In this document: piece by piece, positions 8,207-16,997 of the stretch | Layout of the letters: the number at the start of each line of letters is the position of its first letter | Position numbering within the stretch: the stretch's first letter is position 1 | Origin: Streptomyces coeruleorubidus | GTDB lineage: Bacteria; Actinomycetota; Actinomycetes; Streptomycetales; Streptomycetaceae | Direction: 5' to 3' | DNA: 64,000 bases | Assembly (NCBI RefSeq): GCF_028885415.1 | Contig: NZ_CP118527.1 | Coordinates: forward strand, 1,860,001-1,924,000 | Program-made: the position numbers and the translations under genes | The notes under the pieces: generated by a model | Told to the model about the DNA's origin: nothing | The model's database searches: none | The model's input: the letters and a program-made list of their open reading frames with translations, nothing else

Positions 8207-10386
8207 GTGGGGTTTGGGGGGTTGGGGGTCTGAGGGGTTTCCGGGGTGTGGGAGGTGTCGGGGGCTTGCGGTGCCGCGGGGGCCGGGGTGGCTTCGGCGT
8301 TCTCGAGCGTGGCGGCTGCCGGCTCGGGGACCGGCGCCGCCGACTCGGCAGTCGGGTCGGCAGTCATGTCCGGCGCGGCTGTTTCGGGGGCCTGAGCCGG
8401 TGCCGCCGCGTCGGCCGTCGCGTCGGAGGCCGCCTGGGCGGGTGCGGGGGCCTCGGCTCCGGAGTCGGGGGCGGTCGTCTCGGTGGGCTGAGGGGGCGCT
8501 GTCGCGGCGGGGGGCTGAGCCGGTGTTGTTGCCTCCGGCGCCTCGGCGGGCGCGGGGACCTCCGGCGCCTCGGCGGGGGCGGGGACCTCCGGTGCCTCGG
8601 CAGGCGCCTCGGGGGCGGGTGCGTCGGTGGGCGCAGGGGCCTCGGCAGCCGGAACGCCGGCTTCCTGGGCGACCGTCCCGGTGGTCGGGGCGGGCGTGGC
8701 AGGCGTGGGCGCCTCGGTGGCCTGGGCGGGCGCTTCGGAAGCGGCAGCGGCGGTCTGCGGTGCCGTCGTCTCGGGTTCCTGCGCGGCTGCCCCGGCGTCA
8801 GTTGCCTCGGTGGCCTGGGCGATCGGTTCAGGGGACTGTGCTTGCGGCACGGTCTCATCGACGCCGACCTCCGGCTCCTGCGCGACGGACTCGGTCGCCG
8901 GCACGGCCGGTGCGGCAGCCTCAGGGGCAATCTCCGCTGCCGGGGCCTGTGCAGCCGCGTCGGGGCCGACTGCGTCCGGCACCTGGGCCGCGACGGTCTC
9001 CGCCGCATCCGCCTCTGACGGAGCTACGACAGCGTGTTCGGGCGCGGCGGCAGCCTCCGGGGACGGGACCGCCTCGGGCACCGGTGCGGCCCCCGGGACA
9101 GGAGCGGGCGCCACGCCCTGCTCCGCGGCAGCCGCCGGGGCCTGCTCACCGCCGTCGGCGGATTCGCCGACGACACCCGGCCCGGGCACCTCGGGAGAAC
9201 CATCGGCAAGTGCCGGCTCACCGTCCTGACCGGAACCGTCCACGACCGGCCCCGGCGCGTCCGCCGGAACCGATCCCGAAGCGGGGACGGTCCCGGCCTC
9301 GGCTGCAGCCACCTGCGCGGCGTCCGGACCGACGCCCCCGGCAGCGGGCTCACCCGCAACGCCCGGGTCCTGCGCGGAAACGCCCTGCTCCGGCTGGGCG
9401 CCGGCGGCAGGGTCAGCCGCGGGGCCGACCGCGCCGGCCGGGTCACCCGCAACCCCCGCGCCCTGCGCCAAAACGCCCTGCTCCGGCTGGGCGACGGCCT
9501 CATGGTCAGCTGCGGGGCCGACCGCGCCGGCCGGGTCACCCGCAACCTCGGGCTCGGCGGCGGCCATCTGCTCATCAGCCGGGCCGACGCCTGCCCCAGT
9601 CGGCTCACCCTCGCCCTCCGCGTCCTGCGTGGGGACGTCCTGCTCCGGCTCGCCGGTAGGCACCTGGTCACCGGCGGGCGCGCCCGGCGCCGCCGTGCTC
9701 TGTGCGGGCTGCTCGACGTAGGGGCCCTGCGCGGGCTGCTCGGCGTGGGCGGCCTGCGTCGCCGGTGCCGCGTGGGCCGGCTCCGAGGCGACGCGGGTTG
9801 CGACGGCCTGGGCCGTGCCCGCCGGCTCTGCCTGTGGAACAACCGTTTCCGCAGGCGCCGCCCCGGCGCTCACCGGGGCCTGGGGCGGGACCTGCGCGCC
9901 CCAGGGCGCGGCCGGCTGCGCGGGCGCCTCCGGGGCGCGCGGGGCGTCGAGATACTCGGGGCCGGGCGCCGGCGCTGCGGGCTGTCGTGCCGGCGCTTCC
10001 GCGGGGCCGCGGTCGGCGAGCGAGCGGACCGGGCTGGCGGAGCTGTCGGGGAGGGGCGGGCCGAGGTGCAGCGGCCGGCGCGGGGTGATGGGCGGGATCG
10101 GCGGCGGGTCGGGCAGGCGGACGCCGCCGAGGTCGACCGAGCCGCTGTCGCGGCCCGAGAGCTCGTGCGGGCCCGGCTGGTGCACGGCCTCGACGACCGG
10201 CTCCGGCGCGGGCGGGGCGACCTCGTTGCCCCAGGCGCCATGGGAGCCGGGCAGCAGCAGGTCTTCGTCCTCGGCGGTGTTCTCGGAGAGGTAGGCGTAC
10301 GCACCGTGCGCGGGGGCGCCCGGCTGTTCCACCATGCCTGCGTTCTCCGGCAGTCCCTCGCCCGGGACCTGGCCGGTGTCGGTCAT
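8207..10386 (-). CDS. Ala/Pro/Glu-rich N-terminal extension of the BluB-CobT protein, frame-shifted
   Basis: From ATG 10384-10386, with ribosome binding site GAGGGGT about 6 bases upstream, a frame of about 725 codons encodes a low-complexity acidic protein rich in Ala, Pro, Glu, Thr and Val with many short imperfect repeats (such as PAEAPEV and VAGDPAGAVGPAAD). The first about 100 residues are less repetitive (TAEDEDLLLPGSHGAWGNEV). It has no signal peptide or membrane helix. Near 8207-8247 (poly-G runs on the plus strand) this frame loses sense, becoming Arg/Gly-rich, while the frame one base over continues into BluB-CobT. From 10386 to 6168 is 4219 bases, one more than a multiple of three. 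I read this as one gene with an indel in a homopolymer, or less likely two genes or programmed slippage. Confidence 0.6.
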
Positions 10387-10753
10387 GCGTACCCCTCGCC
10401 CATCGGTTAGTGCTCCTACGACCAGCTCACCCGGAACGGCGCACCGACCGCCCCACAGTGAAGAACGAGCGTGCGTCCCCAGCGGCACGAACGGCCCGCC
10501 CGTAAAAGGCGACAAAGCCACTCACTGGCATTGTTGCGGCCGAACCACCGTCACGGCACGTTGATCCGCGACGGTTCCGCTGTGGACTGCGCCACGTTGC
10601 GCGTCCTCCGGTTCTGCCGTACCACACTCACCCCAAAACGGGCGGGCTTTCCGGACATTGACCGACGATCTGCCGGACGTCCGCGTGCGGTGCAGCGATC
10701 GGCCAGCCTACCGCGCGCAGTACGACAACCCGATCACGGGGACGGCGGCGGTG
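10387..10753 (-). other. 367-base gap between cobL and cobT
   Basis: No gene is supported here. It must hold the promoter and leader of cobT. I looked on the minus strand for the conserved B12-box of a cobalamin riboswitch and could not recognise one. A short frame beginning MPVSGFVAFYGRAVRAAGD exists around 10427-10530 but has no ribosome binding site and is not called. Confidence 0.5.
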
Positions 10754-11974
10754 TCAGGTGCTGCGGCGGGGCAGCACCCCGCTGAGCAGGAACGCGACGC
10801 TCCGTTCCTTCTCCGTCCAGGCCCGGGTGTCGAGTTCGACGGACTGGAGCAGGGCGCACTCGACGCCGTATCCGTGCTCCGTCAGGTCCCGGCCGACGAG
10901 TTCGGCGGCGTCCCGGGTGGCGGCGTGCGTGACGATGCGCTGTGGGCGGCGGTCGGCGACGGCCGAGACGACGGCCGCTCCCCCGCCGCCGACGCGGACG
11001 ACGTCGGGTTCGGGGAGGTTCTCCAGGACGTGCGGGGCGGTGCCGTGCACGATCTGTAGCTGGACGCCGAGGCGGCGGGCGGCCGCGTCGGTGCGGGCGC
11101 AGGCCGCCCGGTCGTGGTCGACGGCGATGACGGCGGCGCCGGCGCGCGCGGCCTCGATGGCGAAGGCACCGCTGCCGCAGCCGATGTCCCACACGAGGTC
11201 GCCGATCCGCGGTCCGAGGCGGGCGAGTTGGGAGGCGCGCAGCAACTGGGTCTCGCCCTCGCCGAGGTCACCGCCGTAGGCCTCGGCGGGCAGGGACCAG
11301 CCGCGTGGTCCGGCGGACGGGTCGCGGCCGGCGATCCAGCCGCCGGTCTCCCCCGCGGTGCCGGGTCCGGCCGGGCCGCCGAGGACGATGACGACGTTGG
11401 GGTCGCGCCAGGTGTAGTCGGCGGCCTTGTCGGAGGTGACGACGCTGACCCGCTCGTGTGAGGTACCGAGTTCCTCGCAGATGACGAAGGAGCGGTGGAC
11501 TCCTTCGAGGAGCAGGCCGAGTTCGGCGGGGCCGGCGCCGGGTGAGGTGAGGACTGCCACCTTGGTGTGGGCGCGGCATACGTTCACCGCGCGGCGCAGG
11601 GTGCGGCGGTGTGCGACGACCACCTGTGCGTCGTCCCAGGGCATGCCGGCGCGGGCGAAAGCGGCGGCGACCGAGGAGACGGCGGGGACGACTTCGACTT
11701 CGAGGCCGAACTCGGGGGCGCGCAGGGTGCGTACGACACCGAAGAAGCCCGGGTCGCCGTCGGCGAGCACGACGGCCGTGCCGCGGTGGGCGGCGATGCG
11801 GCGGGCGGCGAGGGCGACACTGCCGAGGCGGATGCGCTCGGCACCGGCGGGTACCTCGGGGAGCGCCAGATGGTGGGCGGCACCCGCCACGAGCGTGGCG
11901 GCTCCCAGGGCGGCGCGTGCCGCGGCGGTCAGCGGCGAACCGTCCCAGCCGATCACCGTGACCCGGTCGGCCAT
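10754..11974 (-). CDS. cobL: Precorrin-6Y C5,15-methyltransferase (CbiE-CbiT fusion)
   Basis: A 406-residue bifunctional enzyme. Residues about 1-215 are the CbiE-type tetrapyrrole methylase (VTVIGWDGSPL, VVLADGDPGFFGV, VVPAVSSVAAAFARAG). Residues about 230-400 are the CbiT-type class I methyltransferase with S-adenosylmethionine site VWDIGCGSGAFAIEAAR and acidic loop VIAVDHDRAAC. The pair methylates C5 and C15 of precorrin-6Y and decarboxylates the side chain in cobalamin synthesis. The start is ATG 11972-11974. It lies upstream of cobT and the cobA-type gene on the same strand, but 367 bases separate it from cobT, so separate promoters are likely. Confidence 0.92.
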   Translation of the reverse strand: MADRVTVIGWDGSPLTAAARAALGAATLVAGAAHHLALPEVPAGAERIRLGSVALAARRIAAHRGTAVVLADGDPGFFGVVRTLRAPEFGLEVEVVPAVSSVAAAFARAGMPWDDAQVVVAHRRTLRRAVNVCRAHTKVAVLTSPGAGPAELGLLLEGVHRSFVICEELGTSHERVSVVTSDKAADYTWRDPNVVIVLGGPAGPGTAGETGGWIAGRDPSAGPRGWSLPAEAYGGDLGEGETQLLRASQLARLGPRIGDLVWDIGCGSGAFAIEAARAGAAVIAVDHDRAACARTDAAARRLGVQLQIVHGTAPHVLENLPEPDVVRVGGGGAAVVSAVADRRPQRIVTHAATRDAAELVGRDLTEHGYGVECALLQSVELDTRAWTEKERSVAFLLSGVLPRRST

Positions 11975-12128
11975 CGTCGTCAGTCTCCAGGGGTTTGCGC
12001 AGGTCGTCTGTGTGCCGTGTGATGAGCGGCCCGCAGGTGGGCTTCGTGAGAGTACCCGGTGAAGCCGGCGGAGGGGGTGGCGGTGCCGTCGCGCGCCGTG
12101 TCCGTTCGGTCAGTTCACGTCACCGACG

Positions 12129-12761
12129 TCAGTTCCAGTCGCCGAAGGAGGTGAAGCCGCCGGGCAGCTGGTCGCCCACGCCTTCGAGGTCCTCGGGGAG
12201 CAGGCTCCAGACGATCAGGTCGGTGCGCACCTCGGTCCACTCGCCGTCGTCCCTGCGTGCCCGGGCTATCCAGGCGCCGCGCAGCACTCCCTCGCTGATG
12301 CAGCCGATCTTCTGGGCAACCTGCTGGGAGGCGGTGTTGTCGGCCGGAGTGCGCAGTTCGAGGCGCTCGAACTTCTGGTCGCTGAAGAGCCACTGCGCGG
12401 TGATGAGCGCCGCTTCGGAGGCGTAGCCCTCGCCGCGGGCCCAGGGGGCGATGACGTAGGAGATCTCGCTGGAGCGGATCCGCCAGTCGGTGTTGCGAAG
12501 GTGGACGATGCCGACGAGGCGCTGGGTGAGGAACTCGGTGACGGCGAAGACTATGCCGCGTCCCTCGGCCCGTTCGGCGGGGGCCAGTTCGGTGATCCAG
12601 GAGCGGGCGTGGGCCTCGGTGTAGGGGTGCGGGACGGAGGTCCAGGCGGTGACGAGCTCGTCGTTCATCATGTCGGCGAACGATTGGATGTCCGGCTCCT
12701 CGAAGGGACGCAGGACCAACCGCTCCGTGCTGATGGAGACGTTGGGAAAGGTGCTCGTCAT
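12129..12761 (-). CDS. GNAT N-acetyltransferase, RimJ/RimL type
   Basis: A 210-residue acetyltransferase. The opening ISTERLVLRPFEEPDIQSF is typical of RimJ/RimL-like enzymes. The acetyl-CoA loop is in APWARGEGYASEAALITAQW, followed by LRTPADNTASQQVAQKIGC, where the substrate-side helix begins. The acceptor cannot be told; relatives acetylate protein N-termini or amines. ATG 12759-12761 is chosen, with CGGAG about 6 bases upstream, instead of the longer frame to 12857. It stands alone between cobL and the metQ terminator. Confidence 0.85.
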   Translation of the reverse strand: MTSTFPNVSISTERLVLRPFEEPDIQSFADMMNDELVTAWTSVPHPYTEAHARSWITELAPAERAEGRGIVFAVTEFLTQRLVGIVHLRNTDWRIRSSEISYVIAPWARGEGYASEAALITAQWLFSDQKFERLELRTPADNTASQQVAQKIGCISEGVLRGAWIARARRDDGEWTEVRTDLIVWSLLPEDLEGVGDQLPGGFTSFGDWN

Positions 12762-12840
12762 GCGCCGCTCCGTTACCTTCGGTGAACCTTCAGGGCCTGC
12801 TGAACTGCCCAGCATGCAGCATGAAAGCACTGATCCGCAC

Positions 12841-12878
12841 CACGGGGTCCTCCCCACCGGGTGGGGGCGGACCCCGTG
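12841..12878 (-). terminator. Terminator of the metNIQ operon
   Basis: CACGGGGTCC (12841-12850) pairs with GGACCCCGTG (12869-12878), and the interior CCCCAC/GTGGGG extends the stem with a small bulge. It begins 24 bases past the metQ stop on the minus strand. Confidence 0.75.
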
Positions 12879-12901
12879 CGTGACGGGTGCCGGGCGGGGG
12901 C

Positions 12902-13729
12902 TCAGAAGGAGGCGAGCACGGAGCCGTCGGCGTACTTGTCCTGGATGAACTTCTTCACCTCGGGCGAGGTGAGGAGCTTCGCGAGCTTCTTCACCCGTGG
13001 GTCCTTCTCCTGGCCCTTCTTCACGGCGAGGAAGTTGCCGTACGGGTTGTTCTTCGCGGACTCCAGGACGAGGGCGTCCTTCGACGGCTTGAGGTCGGAC
13101 TCGATGGCGTAGTTGCCGTTGACGACGGCGGCGTCCACGTCGTCGAGGGAGCGCGGCGTCTGGGCCGCCTCCAGCTCCTTGAACTTGAGGTTCTTGGGGT
13201 TCTTGGTGATGTCGGAGGGGGTCGCCTCGTTGCCGACGCCTGCCTTGAGGGTGATGAGCCCGTGGGCGGCGAGGAGCTTGAGGGCGCGGGCCTCGTTGAC
13301 CGTGTCGTTGGGGACGGCGACGGTCGCACCGCTCTTCAGGTCGTCGGCCTTCTTGACCTTGTGGGAGTAGAGGCCGAGCGGCTCCAGATGGACCGTGACG
13401 ACGGGCACGATGTCGGTGCCGTTCTTCTTGTTGTAGTCGTCGAGGTACGGCTTGTTCTGGAAGTAGTTGGCGCCCACGGAGCCGTCCTGCGTCGCGGGGT
13501 TCTGCGACGTGTAGTCGGTGAACTCCTTGACCTCCAGGTCGAGGCCCTCCTTCTTCGCCAGGTTGTCCTTGACGTAGGTGAGGATCTCGGCGTGCGGGAC
13601 GGGGCTCGCGGCGACGATCAGCGGTCCGGAGGTGTCGGAGGCGTCCTTGCCCGCGCCGCAGGCACTGAGCCCGAGGGTGAGGGCTCCGGCGGCGAGGACG
13701 GCGGTGGTGATCTTGGCGGTGTTACGCAC
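12902..13729 (-). CDS. metQ: Methionine ABC transporter substrate-binding lipoprotein
   Basis: A 275-residue NlpA/MetQ-family protein. It has a lipoprotein signal: charged start, hydrophobic core and lipobox LSAC with C24 as the lipidation site. The mature part has the family's opening LIVAASPVPHAEILTYVKD and later VGANYFQNKPYLDDYN and VAVPNDTVNEARALKLL. It binds methionine outside the membrane and delivers it to MetI. The GTG start (13727-13729) is preceded by AAGGAAAGG. It is last in metN-metI-metQ, 62 bases after metI, and is followed by a strong hairpin. Confidence 0.92.
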   Translation of the reverse strand: MRNTAKITTAVLAAGALTLGLSACGAGKDASDTSGPLIVAASPVPHAEILTYVKDNLAKKEGLDLEVKEFTDYTSQNPATQDGSVGANYFQNKPYLDDYNKKNGTDIVPVVTVHLEPLGLYSHKVKKADDLKSGATVAVPNDTVNEARALKLLAAHGLITLKAGVGNEATPSDITKNPKNLKFKELEAAQTPRSLDDVDAAVVNGNYAIESDLKPSKDALVLESAKNNPYGNFLAVKKGQEKDPRVKKLAKLLTSPEVKKFIQDKYADGSVLASF

Positions 13730-13791
13730 GAAAAGTGCCTTTCCTTATGGCCTTGCGGGTGGTGCGTCCCCGTTGTGGGTGGACGGGGAGT

Positions 13792-14499
13792 TCAGGAGGC
13801 GGCCTTGAGCAGCCGCAGTTTCGGGGCGGGGCCCGAGTGGGCGCCGCGGCGGTGCAGGGAGCGGGCCGCGTAGTCGCCGGCGAACTGGATGACCGAGATG
13901 ACGACCGCGAGGATCGCGACGGTGATCCACATCATCTGGGTCTCGAAGCGCTGGTAGCCGTAGCGGATCGCGATGTCTCCGAGGCCGCCGGCCCCGACCG
14001 TGCCCGCCATGGCCGAGTAGCCGATGAGGGCGACGACCGTGGTCGTGGTACTGGAGATCAGCGACGGCAGGGACTCGGGGACGAGGACCTTGCGGACGAC
14101 GGTCCAGGTGTTGCCGCCCATGGCCTGCACGGCCTCGACGAGCCCGTGGTCCACTTCGCGGACGGCCGTCTCGACCAGACGCGCGAAGAAGGGGATGGCG
14201 CCGACGGCCAGCGGCACGATGGCGGCCTCGCGGCCGATGGTTGTGCCGGTGATCCAGCGGGTGAAGGTCATCAGCGCGACCATCAGGATGATGAACGGCA
14301 GCGAGCGGGCGATGTTCACGATCTGCCCGATGACCTTGTTGGCGACGACGTTCTGGAGCAGCCCGCCACGGTCGGTCAGGACCAGCAGGATCCCGAGCGG
14401 CAGTCCGCCGACGACGGCGATGAGCGTGGACCAGCCGACCATGTAGAGCGTGTCCCAACAGGCCTGCTCCAGCAGGGGCTGCATCTCGGACCAGGTCAC
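13792..14499 (-). CDS. metI: Methionine ABC transporter permease
   Basis: A 235-residue integral membrane permease of the MetI family with about five helices. The EAA-like cytoplasmic loop contacting the ATPase reads LVEAVQAMGGNTWTVVRKVL. Conserved stretches include RSLPFIILMVALMTFTRWI and YSAMAGTVGAGGLGDIAIRYG. The GTG start at 14497-14499 overlaps the metN stop as GTGA (14496-14499), so translation is coupled and subunit supply balanced. It partners MetN (ATPase) and MetQ (binding lipoprotein) for methionine import. Confidence 0.93.
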   Translation of the reverse strand: MTWSEMQPLLEQACWDTLYMVGWSTLIAVVGGLPLGILLVLTDRGGLLQNVVANKVIGQIVNIARSLPFIILMVALMTFTRWITGTTIGREAAIVPLAVGAIPFFARLVETAVREVDHGLVEAVQAMGGNTWTVVRKVLVPESLPSLISSTTTTVVALIGYSAMAGTVGAGGLGDIAIRYGYQRFETQMMWITVAILAVVISVIQFAGDYAARSLHRRGAHSGPAPKLRLLKAAS

Positions 14500-15530
14500 T
14501 TGACACCCTCCTTCACCAGTACGGACTCGTGGCCCGGGACGTCGATCTGGAGGCCCTGTTCGCGCAGGAAACCGATCGGCACGACGTTGTCCTCGAAGCG
14601 GCCGGGCAGTTCGATGCGCATCCGGCCGACCTGGAGACCGCCGACGGTGTCGATGGCCGCGCCGAGGATCGATATGTCGATGTTGTAGGTGCGGGCGAGC
14701 TGCGAGATGACGGGCCGGGTCGCGCTCTCGCCCTGGAAGGTGACGTCGACGACGGTGCGGTCCTCGCCGGACGCCTCGCCGTCGAGCGGGAACAGCGCGG
14801 CGGCCAGTTCCGAGCCGGGGGTGGCCAGGAGTTCGCTGACGGTGCCCGACTCGACGATGCGCCCGTTCTCCATGAGCGCGGCCGAGTCGCAGACCGACTT
14901 CACGACGTCCATCTCGTGCGTGATGAGCAGGACGGTCAGGCCGAGCTGCCGGTTCAGGTCGCGCAGCAGTGCCAGGATCGAGCGGGTGGTCTCCGGGTCG
15001 AGGGCGCTGGTGGCCTCGTCGGACAGCAGCACCTTGGGGTCGCCGGCCAGGGCGCGGGCGATGCCGACGCGCTGCTTCTGGCCGCCGGAGAGCTGGGCGG
15101 GGTAGGCCCCCGCCTTGTCGGCGAGGCCGACCAGGTCCAGCAGCTCCAGGGCCTTGCGGGAGCGTTCGCTGCCGGACTTGCCGAGGATCTCCAGCGGCAG
15201 TTCGACGTTGTCCTGGACGGTCCGGGAGGACAGCAGGTTGAAGTGCTGGAAGACCATGCCGATCCGGCTGCGCGCCTGCCGCAGTTCCTTTCCGGCGCGC
15301 GGGCCGCGGCCGGCCAGGGCGGTGAGGTCCTGCCCGGCGACCGTCACGGTGCCGGAGGTGGGGCGTTCCAGGAGGTTGACGCAGCGGATCAGCGAGGACT
15401 TGCCGGCGCCGGACTGGCCGATGACGCCGTACACCTCGCCTTCGCGGACGTGCAGGTCGACGCCGTCCAGGGCGGTGACCTCGCGGCCGCGCGAACGGTA
15501 GACCTTGGTCAGGTCCGTTGTGGTGATCAC
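14496..15530 (-). CDS. metN: Methionine ABC transporter ATP-binding protein
   Basis: A 344-residue ABC ATPase. Walker A is GQSGAGKSS, Q-loop GMVFQHFNL, signature LSGGQKQRVGIARAL, Walker B VLLSDEATSALD and switch His in LLITHEMDVV. The C-terminal about 90 residues form the NIL/ACT-like domain (VVDVTFQGESATRPVISQLA) that binds methionine and inhibits transport in this family. GTG 15528-15530 is chosen because the protein then starts ITTTDLTKVY like MetN of about 343 residues; GTG 15545 is an alternative. About 200 bases of untranslated leader and a Cys/Met-rich mini-ORF lie upstream. Confidence 0.92.
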   Translation of the reverse strand: MITTTDLTKVYRSRGREVTALDGVDLHVREGEVYGVIGQSGAGKSSLIRCVNLLERPTSGTVTVAGQDLTALAGRGPRAGKELRQARSRIGMVFQHFNLLSSRTVQDNVELPLEILGKSGSERSRKALELLDLVGLADKAGAYPAQLSGGQKQRVGIARALAGDPKVLLSDEATSALDPETTRSILALLRDLNRQLGLTVLLITHEMDVVKSVCDSAALMENGRIVESGTVSELLATPGSELAAALFPLDGEASGEDRTVVDVTFQGESATRPVISQLARTYNIDISILGAAIDTVGGLQVGRMRIELPGRFEDNVVPIGFLREQGLQIDVPGHESVLVKEGVK

Positions 15531-15737
15531 GTGGGTTTCCGTCACTGTCGAGTGCGCGGGCGTGGGTGTGCCCGGGCACAGGTGCATTCGTTCAGGGACG
15601 CGACACGGTTCTCGCTGGGGCGTGGAACCGGGGAGAACATGTGCGCGGGCGGCTTGGCGTCACGCACGGCTCAGGGCGTGCGGACATGCCGCGGTCTCGC
15701 TTCGGGGCGCGAGCTCAGGGGGTGGTGCGGGGGCCCT

Positions 15738-15824
15738 CTAGAAGGCGCACATTCGACACATACAACGAGCACCGGGCGTCATGGTCGCCTCGGTCGCGGG
15801 GATGCGGTCGCTCGTCGTGGTCAT
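15738..15824 (-). CDS. Putative Cys/Met leader peptide upstream of metNIQ
   Basis: A 28-codon frame (ATG 15822-15824, TAG 15738-15740) about 210 bases upstream of metN on the same strand. Its last nine residues are RCMCRMCAF, packing three Cys and two Met codons just before the stop. An internal ATG (15780-15782) has a good GAGG site 6 bases upstream and would give a 14-residue form with the same end. The codons match the amino acids handled by the downstream transporter, the usual sign of a ribosome-mediated attenuator. After the stop, several short stems can form, including two alternatives sharing GAGAACCG near 15602-15610. This is inference: no homologue was searched. Confidence 0.5.
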   Translation of the reverse strand: MTTTSDRIPATEATMTPGARCMCRMCAF

Positions 15825-15916
15825 GCCGTCAGTAAAACACGCGTACGGTCCTGACCGGCCGCCGCCGTCCGGATGCTGGACAGCGGTGGACAGGGTCCGG
15901 ACTCGGCCGGCTCGCG

Positions 15917-16567
15917 TCAGCCGCGGAGGGAGATCTCCACACCCTGCTCGGTGACCAGTGCGGACAAGGCCGACAGGTTCTCGACCACCAGGTCGGCCTG
16001 GAGCTCATGGGCCTGGTGGGTTGTGGTCAACGCCACGGTGGTCATGCCGGCGGCCCGGCCGGCGGTGAGACCCGCGGGGGCGTCCTCGAAGACGACACAG
16101 CGGGCCGGGTCGACGCCGAGGGTGCGGGCGGCGAGCAGGTAGGGCTCGGGGTCGGGTTTGCCACGGGTGACGTCGTCCGCGGCGACGAGCGTCTTGGGCA
16201 GGATGCCGACGGCGTCGAGCCGGGCCTCGGCCAGCCGCCGGGTGGCGGAGGTGACGACGGCCCAGCGCTCGGCGGGCAGGGAGTCGAGGAAGGCGCTGGT
16301 CCCCGGCAGCAGGTGCACCCCGCCGTGGGGCACGTCCTCCACCTCCAGGTCCTCGATCCGCGCGACGGCCTCCGGCACCAGGTCGGCGGGCAGCAGGTCG
16401 GCGGCTATCTCGGCGGCCGGCCGGCCGTGCAGCTCGACCCGGGCGAACTCCTCGGCCGTGATCCCGTACTCCGTGGCCCACCGCGTCCAGCAGCGGTCCA
16501 CCGAGGCGAGGGAGGAGACCAGGGTTCCGTCGTTGTCGAACAGCAGGGCGTGCGCGTGGATCTTCAT
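15917..16567 (-). CDS. HAD-family phosphatase, beta-phosphoglucomutase-like
   Basis: A 216-residue haloacid dehalogenase-type hydrolase. Motif I is LLFDNDGTLVSS (Asp nucleophile and acid/base Asp). Motif II is VVTSATRR, and the motif III lysine and motif IV acids are in DDVTRGKPDPEPYLLAA and CVVFEDAPAGLTAGRAAGM. A helical cap sits between motifs I and II. This subgroup dephosphorylates sugar phosphates or related small molecules; the substrate is unknown. ATG 16565-16567 is used, with GAGGAC just upstream. It lies upstream of, and on the same strand as, the metNIQ leader, and is divergent from the next gene. Confidence 0.88.
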   Translation of the reverse strand: MKIHAHALLFDNDGTLVSSLASVDRCWTRWATEYGITAEEFARVELHGRPAAEIAADLLPADLVPEAVARIEDLEVEDVPHGGVHLLPGTSAFLDSLPAERWAVVTSATRRLAEARLDAVGILPKTLVAADDVTRGKPDPEPYLLAARTLGVDPARCVVFEDAPAGLTAGRAAGMTTVALTTTHQAHELQADLVVENLSALSALVTEQGVEISLRG

Positions 16568-16636
16568 GTCCTCGACCCTACGGTGCGGGCCAGGGCCGCA
16601 GGCATCGGGCCTTTTCGGCCGTAATAAGGTCGCAGC

Positions 16637-16996
16637 ATGCTTGATGCCCTGACGCTGGTGACCGGCGTCGCCGCGCTGCTGCTCGCCGCCTGGTGCGGCT
16701 GGGCCGCCTACCGTGACCAGCCGACGAAGGACTGGCACTTCATCGGGATGGCCGTGGTCACGCTGCTGACGCTGGTCCAGCTCGTGGCCGGGATCGTGCT
16801 GCTGGCGCAGGGCGAGAAGCCGGAGCAGGGCACGACGATCTTCGTGGCGTATCTGCTGGGGGCGTTCGCGTGTATCCCGGCGGCGGGCTTCATGTCGCTG
16901 GCGGAGCGCACGCGGTGGGGTTCGGTGACGGTCGCCGCCGGCGGTGTGGTGCTGGCTGTGCTGGAGGTGCGGCTCTATGACATCTGGGGAGGCTGA
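16637..16996 (+). CDS. Integral membrane protein, unknown function
   Basis: A 119-residue protein with four hydrophobic helices: about 3-22, 36-58, 68-87 and 95-113. No conserved polar motif stands out. The start is ATG 16637, about 70 bases from the divergent HAD gene. The stop is followed at once by the next membrane-protein gene (GTG 16998), so the two form a coupled pair and may act together. Confidence 0.75.
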   Translation: MLDALTLVTGVAALLLAAWCGWAAYRDQPTKDWHFIGMAVVTLLTLVQLVAGIVLLAQGEKPEQGTTIFVAYLLGAFACIPAAGFMSLAERTRWGSVTVAAGGVVLAVLEVRLYDIWGG

Positions 16997-16997
16997 G

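Noticed and set aside
6210..9659. A plus-strand open frame of over 1,100 codons opposite cobT
   Set aside because: It is antisense to BluB-CobT and its low-complexity arm; the composition is Arg/Gly/Pro-rich, there is no ribosome site, and GC-rich minus-strand coding creates long shadow frames.
10387..10753. Cobalamin riboswitch before cobT
   Set aside because: The length and position would fit, but I could not find the conserved B12-box on the minus strand. A covariance search with the cobalamin riboswitch model would settle it.
15531..15916. SAM riboswitch before metN
   Set aside because: No recognisable SAM-riboswitch core was seen; the Cys/Met mini-ORF explains the long leader better. 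A covariance scan would be decisive.
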